The position numbers were made by a program, and so were the translations under genes. Shown here piece by piece: positions 44,129-52,816 of a DNA stretch of 64,000 bases (position 1 is its first letter; each line of letters starts with the position of its first letter). The notes beneath the pieces are model-generated. The model saw only the letters and a program-made list of their open reading frames with translations. It ran no database searches and had not been told where the DNA came from. This DNA is from Ornithinibacillus sp047228935 (GTDB taxonomy: Bacteria > Bacillota > Bacilli > Bacillales > Amphibacillaceae): assembly GCF_047228935.1 (NCBI RefSeq), contig NZ_JBFEGG010000001.1, positions 1,240,001-1,304,000 of the forward strand. The letters are read 5' to 3'.

Positions 44129-45602
44129 TTTAGCAGTATTACCTATCATCATCCCAGCAATATCAGGTATAATTGTTGCATTTACGAATTCTAAAGTTAA
44201 AACTACTCGCCTCTTAACTAAACTTTTTACCTTAATTAGTTTAGCGGTAGCGTTGTATATAACTTACTCAGTGTTTACGGATGGGGTGATAATTTTAGAA
44301 ACAGGTGATTGGGTTGCACCTTATGGAATTATATTAGTTGCGGATAAATTATCAATTCTACTTATCTTAACAACTAATGTCATTGCGACTGCAGCTGCAT
44401 TTTTCGCACCACATTCATTAACATTAAGGCAGGAAACTCATTACTTTTACACCTTTTTCTTTATGCTAATAGCAGGTGTTTCTGGTGCGTTCTTAACAGG
44501 TGATTTGTTTAACCTATTTGTATTCTTTGAAGTACTACTAATGGCTTCTTATGCATTGATTGTATTAGGAGGAGATAAAGTTCAATTAAGAGAATCGATA
44601 AAATATGTTCTCATTAACCTCTTCTCTTCCATGCTATTCGTAACAGCTGTTGCACTACTATATGGTGCAGTTGGAACAATTAATATGGCACAAATTGCTG
44701 AACGTGTAGCAACGGTGGAACAAAATGGCATTTTAACTACAATTGCCGTATTATTATTCTTTGTCTTTGGTACAAAAGCAGCGTTATTCCCACTTTATTA
44801 CTGGTTACCAAGACCATATACCGTTCCAAATCCGGTCGTATCAGCCCTATTTGGTGCACTTTTAACTAAAGTCGGGATATATTCCATTCTCCGTGTTTTC
44901 TCGCTAATTTTTATTCATCGAATGGAAATAACGCATGAAGCATTTATATGGATTGCAGGTCTGTCCATGTTATTTGGGGTTATAGGAGCTCTTTCAACGA
45001 ATAATATCAAATTAATTATTAGCTATAACATTATTCCTGCTATCGGTTTTATTATTATGGGTATTGGCATTTTTAATCAAGATGCGCTCAGTGGATCCAT
45101 TTATTACTTACTACATGATATGGTTATTAAGTCCGCCCTCTTCTTACTCGTTGGAGTAATAGCCTATGTAGCAGGTACATCAGACTTAAAGAAAATGGGT
45201 GGATTAATCCATCATTATCCTCTTTTAGGTTGGTTACTTTTTATCTCAGCATTTATCTTGGCTGGAATTCCACCGTTTAGCGGATTTATTGGAAAACTAT
45301 TATTACTAAGAGGAGCACTATCTGCTGATGAAATCGCGATTACATTAATTGCATTGATTTCAAGTCTTTTAATCCTCTATTCTGTAATGAAAATATTCAT
45401 TCGAGGTTTCTGGGGAGAAAAAGACGAATCCAAAACGTATAAGAAAAAACCATCTTTAGGATTGATTTTACCTATTGTTGGTTTGCTAGCAGTTTCTGTT
45501 TTTCTGGGAATCGGAGCGGAGTTTATTTATCCTTCTATTGAAGGGGTAGCAGAGTATTTACTAGATCCCCAAATTTATATTGATTCTGTATTAAAGGAGT
45601 AA
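44112..45602 (+). CDS. mrpD: Na+/H+ antiporter subunit D
   Basis: NuoN/NuoM-like proton-translocating subunit, 496 residues with about 14 hydrophobic segments. Typical blocks: the FFEVLLMASYALIVLGG segment with a membrane glutamate, FGTKAALFPLYYWLPRPYTV with the key lysine, and the KSALFLLVGVIAY region. The longest frame opens MNRMSNLAVLPIIIPAISG; the ATG three codons in (MSNLAV, 44121) is better placed relative to the AGGGG site. It follows mrpC with overlap. Confidence 0.95.
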   Translation: MNRMSNLAVLPIIIPAISGIIVAFTNSKVKTTRLLTKLFTLISLAVALYITYSVFTDGVIILETGDWVAPYGIILVADKLSILLILTTNVIATAAAFFAPHSLTLRQETHYFYTFFFMLIAGVSGAFLTGDLFNLFVFFEVLLMASYALIVLGGDKVQLRESIKYVLINLFSSMLFVTAVALLYGAVGTINMAQIAERVATVEQNGILTTIAVLLFFVFGTKAALFPLYYWLPRPYTVPNPVVSALFGALLTKVGIYSILRVFSLIFIHRMEITHEAFIWIAGLSMLFGVIGALSTNNIKLIISYNIIPAIGFIIMGIGIFNQDALSGSIYYLLHDMVIKSALFLLVGVIAYVAGTSDLKKMGGLIHHYPLLGWLLFISAFILAGIPPFSGFIGKLLLLRGALSADEIAITLIALISSLLILYSVMKIFIRGFWGEKDESKTYKKKPSLGLILPIVGLLAVSVFLGIGAEFIYPSIEGVAEYLLDPQIYIDSVLKE

Positions 45603-45607
45603 TTACC

Positions 45608-46084
45608 ATGGCATTTCAAATTATTATTAACTTAATTATTGCAATCATGTGGATGTTCCTGAGTGAATCATATACTTTATCCAGCTTTATTGCAGGTTAC
45701 ATTTGGGGTATTCTATTAGTACTTCTGCTGAATCGTTTTATACCAGGCAGGTTCTACGGAATAAGAGTGGTAAAAATCGTAAACCTTTTACTCTTATTTG
45801 TTAAAGAAGTAATTCTTTCCAATATAAGTATTCTTAAATTGGTCTATACACCAAAACCAGAAATCGAACCAGGTATATTCGCATTACCTTTAGAGGTTAA
45901 AACCAACTGGGAAATAACGATATTAGCACATCTTATATCACTAACACCAGGTACTTTATCTGTTGCCGTTTCGGATAATAACGACATACTGTACATTCAT
46001 GCAATGGATATAGATGAAGTAGACAAATCGGTCAAAGAAATAAAAGATAGTTTTGAAAAAGCCATTCTGGAGGTGACTAGATAA
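45608..46084 (+). CDS. mrpE: Na+/H+ antiporter subunit E
   Basis: 158-residue subunit with two or three N-terminal hydrophobic segments (about 4-20, 22-42 and 54-74). The cytoplasmic part carries TILAHLISLTPGTLSVAVS and DILYIHAMDIDEVDKSVKEI, the MNHE domain signature. AAAGGAG at the mrpD end serves as ribosome-binding site. MrpE is needed for full antiport in Bacillus. Confidence 0.94.
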   Translation: MAFQIIINLIIAIMWMFLSESYTLSSFIAGYIWGILLVLLLNRFIPGRFYGIRVVKIVNLLLLFVKEVILSNISILKLVYTPKPEIEPGIFALPLEVKTNWEITILAHLISLTPGTLSVAVSDNNDILYIHAMDIDEVDKSVKEIKDSFEKAILEVTR

Positions 46085-46396
46085 ATGGAAGAAGCCATTA
46101 AACTTTCAGAAAAAATATTAGATGGTACTATTGTCATCTGTTCCATTGCAATTGGAATATCACTTGTATTGCTTCTTTATAGAACCTTTAAAGGTCCTAC
46201 TAACCCAGATCGCGCTGTTGGGCTAGATACTATTGGTATTAACCTAATGGCACTTACTGGACTTGTAGCCATTTACCTTTCTACACCATATTTAAACGAC
46301 GTGGTCTTACTAGTTGGAATTTTAGGATTCCTAGGTACACTTGCTACAGCAAAATATGTAGAAAAGGGTGTTATTATTGACAGGGACTTGGATTGA
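46085..46396 (+). CDS. mrpF: Na+/H+ antiporter subunit F
   Basis: 103-residue protein with three hydrophobic segments and the family motif RTFKGPTNPDRAVGLDTIGIN (in part), followed by TPYLNDVVLLVGILGFLGTLATAKY (in part). The ATG abuts the mrpE stop (TAAATG) with GGAGG just upstream. The 3' end overlaps mrpG. Confidence 0.94.
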   Translation: MEEAIKLSEKILDGTIVICSIAIGISLVLLLYRTFKGPTNPDRAVGLDTIGINLMALTGLVAIYLSTPYLNDVVLLVGILGFLGTLATAKYVEKGVIIDRDLD

Positions 46397-46745
46397 ATTA
46401 GTTGTAAATATTATTGTTAGTTTATTATTACTTTTCGGTGCCTTTATTACATTATCTGCTTCTATTGGTATCATGCGTTTTCCAGATATTTTTACAAGGC
46501 TACATGCTGCAACAAAGGCTTCTACGCTTGGTGTATCGAGTATCTTAATAGCTGCCTTTCTATACTTATTAGTTAGAGAGGATATCGTAAGTGGAAAACT
46601 TTTAATCGGAATAGTTTTCATTTTAATTACCGCACCGGTATCCGCTCATATGATTGGTCGTGCAGCTCATAATAGCGGGGTAAAGCCTGTTACGAAAAAT
46701 CGTACAGATGCATATGAAGAAGCAATGAGAAAACAACAATCATAA
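46377..46745 (+). CDS. mrpG: Na+/H+ antiporter subunit G
   Basis: About 122 residues with three hydrophobic segments and the PhaG/MnhG signature GIMRFPDIFTRLHAATKAST. I prefer the TTG at 46377, giving MTGTWIELVV, because AAAGGGTG lies six bases upstream; the GTG at 46368 is part of that site. It overlaps mrpF by 20 bases and is the last gene before a strong terminator. Confidence 0.93.
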   Translation: MTGTWIELVVNIIVSLLLLFGAFITLSASIGIMRFPDIFTRLHAATKASTLGVSSILIAAFLYLLVREDIVSGKLLIGIVFILITAPVSAHMIGRAAHNSGVKPVTKNRTDAYEEAMRKQQS

Positions 46746-46748
46746 ATC

Positions 46749-46789
46749 AGACGTCTTAAGGGCAAGTCCCTATAAGACGTCTTTTTTTT
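46749..46789 (+). terminator. Intrinsic terminator of the mrp operon
   Basis: Perfect ten-base arms AGACGTCTTA and TAAGACGTCT followed by a T-run. Confidence 0.9.
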
Positions 46790-46888
46790 AGCTTGTATTT
46801 GTTTTATAAGGACAGACACAAGACAACTTCACATGACATAGTGTGTTTATATAGGCTATAGCCCAGCCTAGTCAGGAGGTGTATGTGT

Positions 46889-47593
46889 TTGTCCGGAATA
46901 TTGAGTGTCCTTGCATTGCTAATTAAGGAAGCTCTATTCTTTGTTTCCTATGTAAAAAACCATGCCTTTCCACAGCCCCTTTCTTCAGAGGAAGAAGCAA
47001 AATACATTGAGGAAATGCAAAATGGAAGTGAGGAAGCAAGAAATAAACTAATTGAACATAATTTGAGACTTGTTGCCCATATCGTAAAAAAATTTGAAAA
47101 TACCGGTGAAGATATGGAAGACTTAATCTCTATAGGTACTATTGGCTTAATTAAGGGGATTGAGAGCTTTTCTGTTGGGAAAGGTACAAAACTTGCAACA
47201 TATGCTGCTCGTTGTATCGAGAACGAAATTCTGATGCATTTAAGAGCCTTAAAAAAGGTTAAGAAAGATGTTTCATTACATGATCCTATTGGTCAGGATA
47301 AAGAAGGTAACGAGATCAGTCTTATTGACATTTTAGAAGCAGAAAATGAAAATGTCATAGAATACATCCAATTAAATATGGAAATTGAAAAAATGCAGGA
47401 TTATTTTTCAATTCTAGATAAACGCGAAAGAGAAGTAATCATTTATCGATACGGATTGAATAATAAAAAAGAAATGACACAAAGAGAAATTGCGAAGAAA
47501 CTGAACATATCTAGAAGCTATGTATCTCGAATCGAAAAAAGGGCTTTAATGAAGGTTTTTCATGAGTATTATCGAAATGAACGTAAAGGGTAA
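46889..47593 (+). CDS. sigK: RNA polymerase sporulation sigma factor SigK
   Basis: Late mother-cell sigma factor, intact and uninterrupted. The hydrophobic N-terminal pro-sequence (SGILSVLALLIKEALFFVSY) is removed by SpoIVFB in relatives. Region 2 contains HNLRLVAHIVKKFENTGED, and the DLISIGTIGLIKGIESF and AARCIENEILMHLR blocks follow. Region 4 carries TQREIAKKLNISRSYVSRIE. AGGAGGTG lies seven bases before the TTG chosen here; the ATG two codons earlier is too close to it. About 234 residues. In B. subtilis 168 the gene is split by skin; here it is continuous. Confidence 0.96.
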   Translation: MSGILSVLALLIKEALFFVSYVKNHAFPQPLSSEEEAKYIEEMQNGSEEARNKLIEHNLRLVAHIVKKFENTGEDMEDLISIGTIGLIKGIESFSVGKGTKLATYAARCIENEILMHLRALKKVKKDVSLHDPIGQDKEGNEISLIDILEAENENVIEYIQLNMEIEKMQDYFSILDKREREVIIYRYGLNNKKEMTQREIAKKLNISRSYVSRIEKRALMKVFHEYYRNERKG

Positions 47594-47598
47594 AAAAT

Positions 47599-47641
47599 AA
47601 GAGGATGTACGTAGTTGAGTTACTACGATGCATCCTCTTTT
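47599..47641 (+). terminator. Terminator between sigK and mtnN
   Basis: AAGAGGATG and CATCCTCTT arms with an inner CGTAG/CTACG pair. T-rich after it on the plus strand; convergent genes share it. Confidence 0.75.
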
Positions 47642-47645
47642 AATA

Positions 47646-48332
47646 TCAATCTTCCAGCATATGAAATATCATCGTAGAAGCGTTATGTGCAGCTTTTTTT
47701 AGGAATGCATCAAAAGATACGGAAGATTCTTTGCCAGCTATGTCAGAAAGCGCACGAATGATAACAAATGGCAAGTTGTATTGATGACATACTTGAGCAA
47801 TTGCTGCAGCCTCCATTTCAGCTGCTATCATAGTCGGAAACTTTTCTCGTATTTCATTTACCCGTTTCGGATCTTCCATAAAGGAATCGCCTGTTGCTAT
47901 TAAACCAACCTCACCTTTAACGTCCAGTTGGTCAATTGCTTTCATAGCACTATCTACTAATGATCTATCCCCTTCAAAAGTAGCAGGCATACCTGGAACT
48001 TGTCCATACTCATAATCAAAGGCTGTTACATCCACATCGTGATGAACCACTTCAGAGGAGACTACGATATCCCCTACTTCTAACTTATCCGAAAATCCTC
48101 CAGCAGAGCCGGTATTAATTATATGTTCTGGGGAAAATCGCTCTATCAGAATAGTCGTCGCCATAGCAGCATTTACTTTCCCAATACCAGATTTTAATAG
48201 TACTACTTCTTTGCCTTTTAATTTACCTTTTATAAATAAACAATTTGCAATGGTAGTTTCATCTTTTTCAGTCATTTCTTCTTTTAAAATTTCAATCTCT
48301 TCATCCATTGCGCCAACGATACCAATTGTCAT
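47646..48332 (-). CDS. mtnN: 5'-methylthioadenosine/S-adenosylhomocysteine nucleosidase
   Basis: Hydrolyses MTA and SAH to recycle methionine and SAM by-products and to yield the autoinducer-2 precursor. At 228 residues it shows MTIGIVGAMDEEIEILKEEM (start), the INTGSAGG phosphate-binding motif and the FPTMIAAEMEAAAIAQ segment with the catalytic ME. The ALSDIAG aspartate is also present. The B. subtilis neighbour yrrT is absent, and yrrS is immediately upstream. Confidence 0.95.
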   Translation of the reverse strand: MTIGIVGAMDEEIEILKEEMTEKDETTIANCLFIKGKLKGKEVVLLKSGIGKVNAAMATTILIERFSPEHIINTGSAGGFSDKLEVGDIVVSSEVVHHDVDVTAFDYEYGQVPGMPATFEGDRSLVDSAMKAIDQLDVKGEVGLIATGDSFMEDPKRVNEIREKFPTMIAAEMEAAAIAQVCHQYNLPFVIIRALSDIAGKESSVSFDAFLKKAAHNASTMIFHMLED

Positions 48333-48362
48333 GATGCATGTCCTCCTAAGTAATTAAATCAA

Positions 48363-49046
48363 TTAATCTTTATCATTTTCTTTTAAAATCTCAACTAAGG
48401 TAGGTTGCCAACCTTGATTGTCTACCCAGCTAAGATAAACACGATAAATTTCTGTTTGGGCCTTATTGGTTACAGTTCCTATAGCCTTTTGATGTCCACC
48501 ATTTCCGATAAACCACGTAATCATATCCTCTTCGGTAAGGCCAGTAGCTGAGCGAATTGCCTTCTCCATTTCTTTCCAATCTATAGATTCCGTATCGAAT
48601 TGTGTTGTATGTGGACCAACTTGCTCTGTACCAACCGGTTGCCAATCACCAGTATATGCACTGACTACATTATCATCATCTGTTGCTACAGGTTCAGTTG
48701 TTTCCGTCTCTACATTTTCATTTGAATCTATTCCTGTATCACCTTGTTCTGTTTGATCACTAGTATTGTCTTCTGTTCCAGAGGAAGAATCTTCTGTTGA
48801 AGTAGAGCCCTGTTCCGAATCCGTGTCTTCTACTTCTGTACTCTTATTTTCATCCTCTTCTGGCTCATTATTAGGACTTGAAATTTCTTCCGTAACATTA
48901 GGCTCATCATCTGGACCAAATATCCATAGACCTAATAGAATAATTACTAGGAAGCTTGCAGCAACAATTAGTATAGACATTAATTTAGTATTTTTACGTC
49001 TTTTTTCAAATTTGTTTACACGAGAATATCTATCAAAATTACTCAT
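48363..49046 (-). CDS. yrrS: YrrS family membrane-anchored protein (DUF1510)
   Basis: 227 residues. A basic N-terminus (NKFEKRRKNTK) is followed by a membrane segment (about 24-45). A long Glu/Asp/Ser/Thr-rich linker covers roughly 50-125, and a folded C-terminal YrrS domain begins at AYTGDWQPVGTEQVGPHTTQ. Function is unknown; in B. subtilis the gene is near greA and a penicillin-binding protein gene (pbpI), which is missing here. It lies between mtnN and greA. Confidence 0.85.
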   Translation of the reverse strand: MSNFDRYSRVNKFEKRRKNTKLMSILIVAASFLVIILLGLWIFGPDDEPNVTEEISSPNNEPEEDENKSTEVEDTDSEQGSTSTEDSSSGTEDNTSDQTEQGDTGIDSNENVETETTEPVATDDDNVVSAYTGDWQPVGTEQVGPHTTQFDTESIDWKEMEKAIRSATGLTEEDMITWFIGNGGHQKAIGTVTNKAQTEIYRVYLSWVDNQGWQPTLVEILKENDKD

Positions 49047-49188
49047 TCTATCTTCCCCTCCCTATGTATACTTTATTATATTATCACAATTTATATGATA
49101 GGAATAATATTCTTTCCATTATTACCATATTGATTTTTATGTATTTTTGTTATAAATAATGTAGGTAGAAACGACCTGCAAATATAAT

Positions 49189-49214
49189 AAAAGCGGAGTA
49201 TGCACCCCGCTTTT
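49189..49214 (-). terminator. Intrinsic terminator after greA
   Basis: Minus-strand AAAAGCGG and CCGCTTTT arms followed by ATTATATTT, immediately after the greA stop. Confidence 0.75.
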
Positions 49215-49216
49215 TA

Positions 49217-49693
49217 CTACTCTACTTTTAATATTTTTACTTGAATTTCTCCACCTGGTGTTACTACCGCAACTTCTTCTCCTATTTCATGCCCAAGTAG
49301 GCTTTTTGCCATCGGAGAGTCATTCGAAATCTTACCTTCAAATGGATCTGCCTCAGCGCTACCAACAATTGTATATGTTTCTTCTTCACCATCTGGTAGT
49401 TCTTTAAATGTAACTGATTTACCAAGGGAAACCATATTTGGATTTTCATTATCATTCTCAATAATTACAGCGTTACGAATCATTTTTTCTACCTGAGAGA
49501 TTCGGGATTCTACAAAAGCTTGTTCATCCTTCGCCGCATCATACTCAGAGTTCTCAGATAAGTCGCCGAAATCACGAGCAACCTTAATTCTTTCAACAAC
49601 TTCTTGTCTTCTTTCGGTTTTTAAATAAAGAAGTTCTTGCTCTAACTTTTCTTTCCCCTCTTGTGTCATATAATAACTTTTCTCAACAGCCAT
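49217..49693 (-). CDS. greA: Transcription elongation factor GreA
   Basis: Rescues backtracked RNA polymerase by promoting transcript cleavage. At 158 residues it has an N-terminal coiled coil with RDFGDLSENSEYDAAKDEQ, carrying the acidic tip, and a C-terminal FKBP-like domain ending EVAVVTPGGEIQVKILKVE. AAAGGAGTG precedes the ATG. It lies downstream of udk. Confidence 0.97.
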   Translation of the reverse strand: MAVEKSYYMTQEGKEKLEQELLYLKTERRQEVVERIKVARDFGDLSENSEYDAAKDEQAFVESRISQVEKMIRNAVIIENDNENPNMVSLGKSVTFKELPDGEEETYTIVGSAEADPFEGKISNDSPMAKSLLGHEIGEEVAVVTPGGEIQVKILKVE

Positions 49694-49805
49694 AAAAAAA
49701 ACACTCCTTTGTCTATCTACTGCTTTAAATCTGATAAAACATTGACCTGTGACTTGGGTTTATCCAAATCAACTTAAAAGTATACTAACCATAACTATGG
49801 CAGAT

Positions 49806-50471
49806 TTAATATAGTTTTTCAATACTTTTGTTTAAACTATTTTCTTTATTTTTTGACAAAATATCAGCGATTTTTGTCGCCATTAGATCAATTGCTACAT
49901 GATTTTCTCCGCCCTCAGGAATGATAATATCTGCATAACGCTTTGTCGGTTCAACAAATTGTAAATGCATTGGGCGAACAGAGTTTAAGTATTGATCTAT
50001 AACAGAGTCAAGTGATCTTCCTCGTTCTTTAATATCACGAAGCATCCTTCTAATAATTCGGAGGTCTGCGTCGGTATCAACAAACACTTTAATATCCATT
50101 AAATCAACTAGTCGAGGATCTTCTAAGATTAAAATACCTTCTAAAATAATGACATCTTTAGGTTCTACACGAATAACTTCCTTTGAACGGTTATGCACTT
50201 TGTAGTCATAAACAGGTTTATCAATGGGTTTTTGATTCAACAATTCATGAATATGTTTAACTAATAAATCATTATCAAAAGCAAGTGGATGGTCATAATT
50301 AGTTTTTAAACGTTCCTCAAAAGGCAGATCACTCTGGTCTTTATAATAATAGTCTTGTTCAATGACTAGAATTGTTTTATCTGAAAATCGCTGGCAGATT
50401 GATTTTGTTACAGATGTTTTTCCACTTCCACTACCACCTGCAACTCCAATCACTACTGGTCTGTCTTGCAT
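49806..50471 (-). CDS. udk: Uridine kinase
   Basis: Phosphorylates uridine and cytidine in pyrimidine salvage. The 221-residue P-loop kinase has GVAGGSGSGKTSV near residue 9, the QDYYYKDQS block and the HNRSKEV and ILEGILIL segments. AAAAGGGG precedes the ATG. The U32 peptidase genes found upstream in B. subtilis are missing, so trmR is its direct neighbour. Confidence 0.95.
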   Translation of the reverse strand: MQDRPVVIGVAGGSGSGKTSVTKSICQRFSDKTILVIEQDYYYKDQSDLPFEERLKTNYDHPLAFDNDLLVKHIHELLNQKPIDKPVYDYKVHNRSKEVIRVEPKDVIILEGILILEDPRLVDLMDIKVFVDTDADLRIIRRMLRDIKERGRSLDSVIDQYLNSVRPMHLQFVEPTKRYADIIIPEGGENHVAIDLMATKIADILSKNKENSLNKSIEKLY

Positions 50472-50486
50472 CTTGCTACCCCTTTT

Positions 50487-51125
50487 CTATTTTTTATAAC
50501 TAATAGCAACCCCATCACCAATAGGTAATATTGTTGTAATAAAGCTAGGATGATTTACCAGCCATTCATTATATGCTCGTATTTTTTCCACCATTTTCTT
50601 ATAACGTGGATGTTCAAAATTAGGATCAGACACATAGCCTCTAAACAATACATTATCGGATATGATAAATCCATTCATTTCTAATAATGGTAATGCTAGT
50701 TCAAAAAAGCTTTTGTATTTGCCTTTAGCAGCGTCAATAAAAATACAATCGTAACTTCTTTTATTTTCTGCAAGCTTACTTAATTCCTCTAAAGCATCTC
50801 CATGAATAATCTCTATTGATGATTCTTTTTTTTGCTTTCTTATGTTGTTAACCGCTTGGTTGTACCTTACATCATCTTTTTCAATCGTTGTAATCAATGC
50901 ATCAGGATTAGCTTCATTCATACGTAATGCTGAATAACCAATTGCTGCACCAATCTCTAGGATTTTCTTTGGTTTATTTAGACGTATTAATTGCATAAGA
51001 AAATTAATCCCAACAGGATCCATGATAGGGATACGATCGATTTTTGCTTGTTCTTCAAGCTCTTTTACCCATTCTTCCGTTTGTGGAAGAAGGTTGTTTA
51101 AATAGTTTAGTAATTGTTCATCCAT
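50487..51125 (-). CDS. trmR: tRNA 5-hydroxyuridine methyltransferase TrmR (O-methyltransferase)
   Basis: Member of the class I O-methyltransferase family; B. subtilis YrrM (TrmR) methylates ho5U34 to mo5U in tRNA. The 212-residue protein has motif I ILEIGAAIGYSALRM near 56-70, the IFIDAAKGKYKSFF block and the ISDNVLFRG metal-binding segment. Assignment to TrmR rests on synteny with mltG-udk plus family membership. Confidence 0.88.
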   Translation of the reverse strand: MDEQLLNYLNNLLPQTEEWVKELEEQAKIDRIPIMDPVGINFLMQLIRLNKPKKILEIGAAIGYSALRMNEANPDALITTIEKDDVRYNQAVNNIRKQKKESSIEIIHGDALEELSKLAENKRSYDCIFIDAAKGKYKSFFELALPLLEMNGFIISDNVLFRGYVSDPNFEHPRYKKMVEKIRAYNEWLVNHPSFITTILPIGDGVAISYKK

Positions 51126-51223
51126 ATAAAACCCTCATTTATACTTATCCTATTAGGATACCAAATTGTGGCAAAATTATGCTTTAATAATTGATTTACT
51201 ACTAAAAATCTAGGACATCATGC

Positions 51224-51271
51224 AAAAAATCGGGAAATGTGAATACATTCTTCACACTTCCACGATTTTTT
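51224..51271 (-). terminator. Intrinsic terminator after mltG
   Basis: Long imperfect minus-strand stem AAAAAATCG...TGTGAA / TTCACA...CGATTTTTT around the mltG stop, with a T-run at its end. Confidence 0.75.
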
Positions 51272-52385
51272 AATTAATATGTTGCGCCTTATAAGCATTA
51301 TGCTCTTCTAAAGTCTCAGAATAATAGATATTTCCTTCTCCATCATGTAAGAAATAGTAGAACTCTGTTTCTTCAGGATTAATCGCAGCTGACAAAGCAT
51401 TTTCCGAGAAGTTTGAAATTGGACCAATAGGTAAACCATCGATTTGGTAAGTATTGAAAGGTGATTCTACTTCTAAATCAGTTATTAATACTTTTTCCTT
51501 ATGACCACCAAGTGCATACAAAACAGTTGGGTCTGTTTGTAGACGCATGCCGACATCTAGACGATTGTAAAAGATTCCGGCAATTTTTTTGCGCTGGTCT
51601 TCTGTTACTGCTTCCTTCTCTACAAGTGATGCCATCGTAACAGCCTCATGTATGGTTAACCCTCTTTCGGAAATACCATCCATATATTGACCAAGTACTG
51701 CTTGTGACTTGTCCAACATATTCTCTATAATAATTTCTACAGGAGGATCTTCTTGGTAAAAATCATATGTTGCTGCAAAGAGATAACCCTCAAGCGCATA
51801 CCGTAATTCAGGATTTAAAATATCTTCAGTAAGAATTGGATATTTTTCCATTAACTGACTAATATAATTTGAATCTGTCACCTTTTCAATAAATTCGTCC
51901 TCAGTAATTGGAAGCTTTTCTGCATATAACTTTGCAATTTCCTCCATATTAAGTCCTTCTGGGATGGTAACACGGTATACAGGTTCCTTGATTATTCTAC
52001 CACTTTTCAAGGATTCTATAATTTCATCGAAGGTCATTGATTTTGTGAAAGTATAGTTTCCTGCTTGAAAATCAGATTCATTCTTAAACTTAATGTAGAA
52101 TCTAAATATCATAGAATTTTTTATAATCTCATTCTCCTCAAGTAAGGTAGCAATACTTGAAGTTGATGAACCTAAAGGAATTTCTATCTCAACCCCTTGC
52201 TCGTTTCCTGGTTCAACTGGTTCTAGAGCTGATTTAATGTACAAGTAGCCAGAAATACCGACGACTGCAAGGATGATAATGAGTGTAATGATAACAATAG
52301 CTACGATTTTACGAACTGTTCTTGCCTCTTCACTTCTAGCAATTAAATTATCTCTAAAATTACCTTCATCTTTTCCTTTTGACAT
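51270..52385 (-). CDS. mltG: Endolytic transglycosylase MltG
   Basis: YceG-family lytic transglycosylase that cleaves nascent glycan strands. The 371-residue protein has a cytoplasmic N-terminus, a membrane segment (about 28-52), a LysM-like portion (GLNMEEIAKLYAEKL) and the catalytic domain. The essential glutamate lies in ASLVEKEAVTEDQRKKIAGI, and the PYNTYQIDGLPIGPISNF-like block reads FNTYQIDGLPIGPISNFSE. GAGGGGG precedes the ATG. A terminator separates it from yrzB. Confidence 0.95.
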   Translation of the reverse strand: MSKGKDEGNFRDNLIARSEEARTVRKIVAIVIITLIIILAVVGISGYLYIKSALEPVEPGNEQGVEIEIPLGSSTSSIATLLEENEIIKNSMIFRFYIKFKNESDFQAGNYTFTKSMTFDEIIESLKSGRIIKEPVYRVTIPEGLNMEEIAKLYAEKLPITEDEFIEKVTDSNYISQLMEKYPILTEDILNPELRYALEGYLFAATYDFYQEDPPVEIIIENMLDKSQAVLGQYMDGISERGLTIHEAVTMASLVEKEAVTEDQRKKIAGIFYNRLDVGMRLQTDPTVLYALGGHKEKVLITDLEVESPFNTYQIDGLPIGPISNFSENALSAAINPEETEFYYFLHDGEGNIYYSETLEEHNAYKAQHIN

Positions 52386-52462
52386 TCATCATCCCCCTCT
52401 CATCCGGTATATTATACTAAAAAAAGACAATAAGTGCTAGGATTTATCAAAACGCATAAAGA

Positions 52463-52494
52463 AAAGTAGGTGTCTCCTACTAGACACCTACTTT
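52463..52494 (-). terminator. Intrinsic terminator after yrzB
   Basis: Perfect 12-base minus-strand arms AAAGTAGGTGTC and GACACCTACTTT followed by TCTTT, closing the yrzL-yrrK-yrzB unit. Confidence 0.9.
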
Positions 52495-52516
52495 GGAATG
52501 AGCTTAATAACATTAG

Positions 52517-52801
52517 TTAGTCGTTCAATTCCTCTTCTTCTGCTAGTGTATTTAACATTTCTTCTACAATTTCCCATTCTTCATCTGACTCAATTGCAAA
52601 TAAGGAAATATCCTCGTCATCTTTTTCCTCATAACGAAATGCATAAACTTCTACTTCTTCAGCATCTTTTTGTTCTGCTGGCACTACTGCAATGTAAGAA
52701 TTACCTGTATCATCTACATCAAATGTAAATAATACCTCAAATAAATGTTCTTCTCCATTTTCATCAGGAATGATGATGCGTTCTTTTTCTTCAATAGCCA
52801 T
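52517..52801 (-). CDS. yrzB: DUF1292 domain protein YrzB
   Basis: 94-residue acidic protein of the DUF1292 family: an N-terminal EEKERIIIPDENGEEHLFEV strand pattern, FRYEEKDDED and an acidic C-terminus. Function is unknown, but it is conserved after yrzL-yrrK (ruvX) in Bacilli. AAAAGGAG precedes the ATG, and it starts 15 bases after yrrK. Confidence 0.9.
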   Translation of the reverse strand: MAIEEKERIIIPDENGEEHLFEVLFTFDVDDTGNSYIAVVPAEQKDAEEVEVYAFRYEEKDDEDISLFAIESDEEWEIVEEMLNTLAEEEELND

Positions 52802-52816
52802 AATTAATTCTCCTTT

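Noticed and set aside
46368..46396. Frameshift between mrpF and mrpG
   Set aside because: The overlap is a normal coupled arrangement; both proteins are complete and have family motifs.
46800..46880. Sigma-E type promoter for sigK
   Set aside because: CATAGTGT partly resembles a -10, but no matching -35 lies at the right distance, so I did not call it.
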